Part shown: one piece after another, positions 63,266 to 64,000 of the stretch
Layout: every line of letters starts with the position of its first letter
Position numbering within the stretch: the stretch's first letter is position 1
Assembly: GCF_007671675.1 (NCBI RefSeq)
Contig: NZ_VCGW01000002.1
Coordinates: forward strand, 186,001 to 250,000
Direction of reading: 5' to 3'
Length of the DNA stretch: 64,000 nt
Source: Marinobacter maritimus
GTDB lineage: Bacteria; Pseudomonadota; Gammaproteobacteria; Pseudomonadales; Oleiphilaceae
Position numbers and translations under genes: made by a program
Notes under the pieces: model-generated
Database searches by the model: none
What the model saw: only the letters and a program-made list of their open reading frames with translations
Told to the model about the DNA's origin: nothing

Positions 63266-64000
63266 TCAGGACCTGGTAGCTACAGGAATTTCCTCGGCAT
63301 CCACCAGCTTGAAGTTAATCTGCCGGCGCTCTTCTTCAACCCCGGAGAAACGGACTTTCACCGCCTGTTCCACCTGGAAGATGCGCCCATTCTTGTTGTG
63401 AATCAGGCGAAGAGTGACCGGATCAAAGCTGTATTTGCCGTTCAGATCCTTACAACTGACAAACCCTTCCAGCCCGTTCGCCTCCAGGCGTACAAAAAAG
63501 CCGGCAGGAATCGTCCGGCTGATCACGCCGTCCATCGGCTCCTCGCCCAGAGTTTTTGCAAAGTCGCTCTTGAGCCAGGTTTCCAGACTATTGGCCGCTT
63601 GGCGCGCTTTGAACTGAGTGCTCTGAAGTGCCGACAGCTGGTCGCTGCTTAACGCCTTCATCGGAGTGTCCCAGAGCGCAGCTTTGATCACGCGATGAAC
63701 ATACAGGTCAGAATATTTGCGCAAGGGTGATGTAAATGTCGTGTAGCCGTTCAGCCCCATGCCCTGGTGCGGGGCTGCGGTAAACGCCAGTTCAGCCCGG
63801 GCCAGCTGGCGTGAGAGTATAGCTTTCACCGGTAATTCCGCGTCCAGGTCTGTCGTTTGCTTCATCAGCGCCTTGAAGCCTTCCGGCTTGGTGGCATCAA
63901 TGTCCGCAAGATGCGGCGCATAGCCTTCGATCAGGGCGCGTATGTTGTCTGCGCGGTCGTCCCGAAGCCCTGTGTGCTGGATAAACAGACCTGATGGCTG
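63266..64000 (-). CDS. rnb: Exoribonuclease II/R family (RNB) enzyme, C-terminal part
   Basis: The frame is open to the right edge of the window; 245 codons including the stop are present. The RNB-domain ending GYTTFTSPLRKYSDLYVHRVI is the family signature, followed by a C-terminal S1-like RNA-binding domain (MDGVISRTIPAGFFVRLEANGLEGFVSCKDL). RNase II degrades RNA 3' to 5'. The short C-terminus, with no Lys-rich tail, favours RNase II over RNase R. The start lies outside the window. Confidence 0.88.
   Translation of the reverse strand, partial: QPSGLFIQHTGLRDDRADNIRALIEGYAPHLADIDATKPEGFKALMKQTTDLDAELPVKAILSRQLARAELAFTAAPHQGMGLNGYTTFTSPLRKYSDLYVHRVIKAALWDTPMKALSSDQLSALQSTQFKARQAANSLETWLKSDFAKTLGEEPMDGVISRTIPAGFFVRLEANGLEGFVSCKDLNGKYSFDPVTLRLIHNKNGRIFQVEQAVKVRFSGVEEERRQINFKLVDAEEIPVATRS

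Noticed and set aside
1..64000. CRISPR array, rRNA genes or intact tRNA genes
   Set aside because: No regularly spaced identical repeats and no intact RNA gene pattern were seen by eye on either strand; a tRNA scan would settle this.

Overview
The window looks like the chromosome of a marine, oil- or alkane-associated gammaproteobacterium, most likely Marinobacter or a close relative. The basis is the gene set as a whole: a long-form FadE acyl-CoA dehydrogenase with a membrane N-terminus, a pntAB transhydrogenase, a DctPQM TRAP transporter, RlmE, MltF, a DUF3581 protein, OmpW, an acetylpolyamine amidohydrolase of the Pseudomonas type and a Baeyer-Villiger-type monooxygenase. The name is inferred, not proven; there is no rRNA or intact tRNA in the window.

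Layout. 1-31.5 kb is ordinary core genome: partial mltF; a membrane-anchored Gfo/Idh-like protein; MgtC and AI-2E family membrane proteins; dctPQM; ahpC and ahpF, each with an OxyR-type operator; a periplasmic binding protein; transglutaminase-like, TrmH-type and FAD-dependent genes; rlmE; an acetylpolyamine amidohydrolase divergent from an encapsulated-ferritin homologue; a flavin monooxygenase; a GluR0-like receptor channel; a DEAD-box helicase; ompW; an HxlR regulator divergent from an old yellow enzyme; pntAB; marC; chaC.

31.5-41 kb is an accessory block, visibly AT-richer, with phage, transposon and cassette scars. It opens with a 3'-end fragment resembling tRNA-Leu and a decayed IS3-family element. 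Next come a GT9 glycosyltransferase and a tight four-gene minus-strand operon (radical SAM, PHP phosphoesterase, phosphoribosyltransferase-like protein, GT32-like glycosyltransferase). I do not recognise this operon as a named system; it is the best candidate here for something undescribed. It is followed by intergenic repeats, a DUF2306-like membrane protein, a small lipoprotein, a LysR regulator and a ccdAB toxin-antitoxin pair beside an attC-like folded site.

41-64 kb returns to core content: an EamA transporter and a LysR regulator, a taurine/nitrate-type ABC transporter, fadE, a UbiA-family prenyltransferase, an AEC transporter, a MalY/PatB-type lyase, an M14-type deacylase, a PMP3 peptide, a Nudix-MBL fusion, a thioesterase, MATE and Bcr/CflA drug exporters (each preceded by a 113-114 bp foldback element with the same core but different arms), tpx, an acyltransferase and the 3' part of an RNase II gene.

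Themes: peroxide defence (ahpC, ahpF, tpx, EncFtn), fatty-acid use (fadE, thioesterase, acyltransferase), and solute uptake and export.
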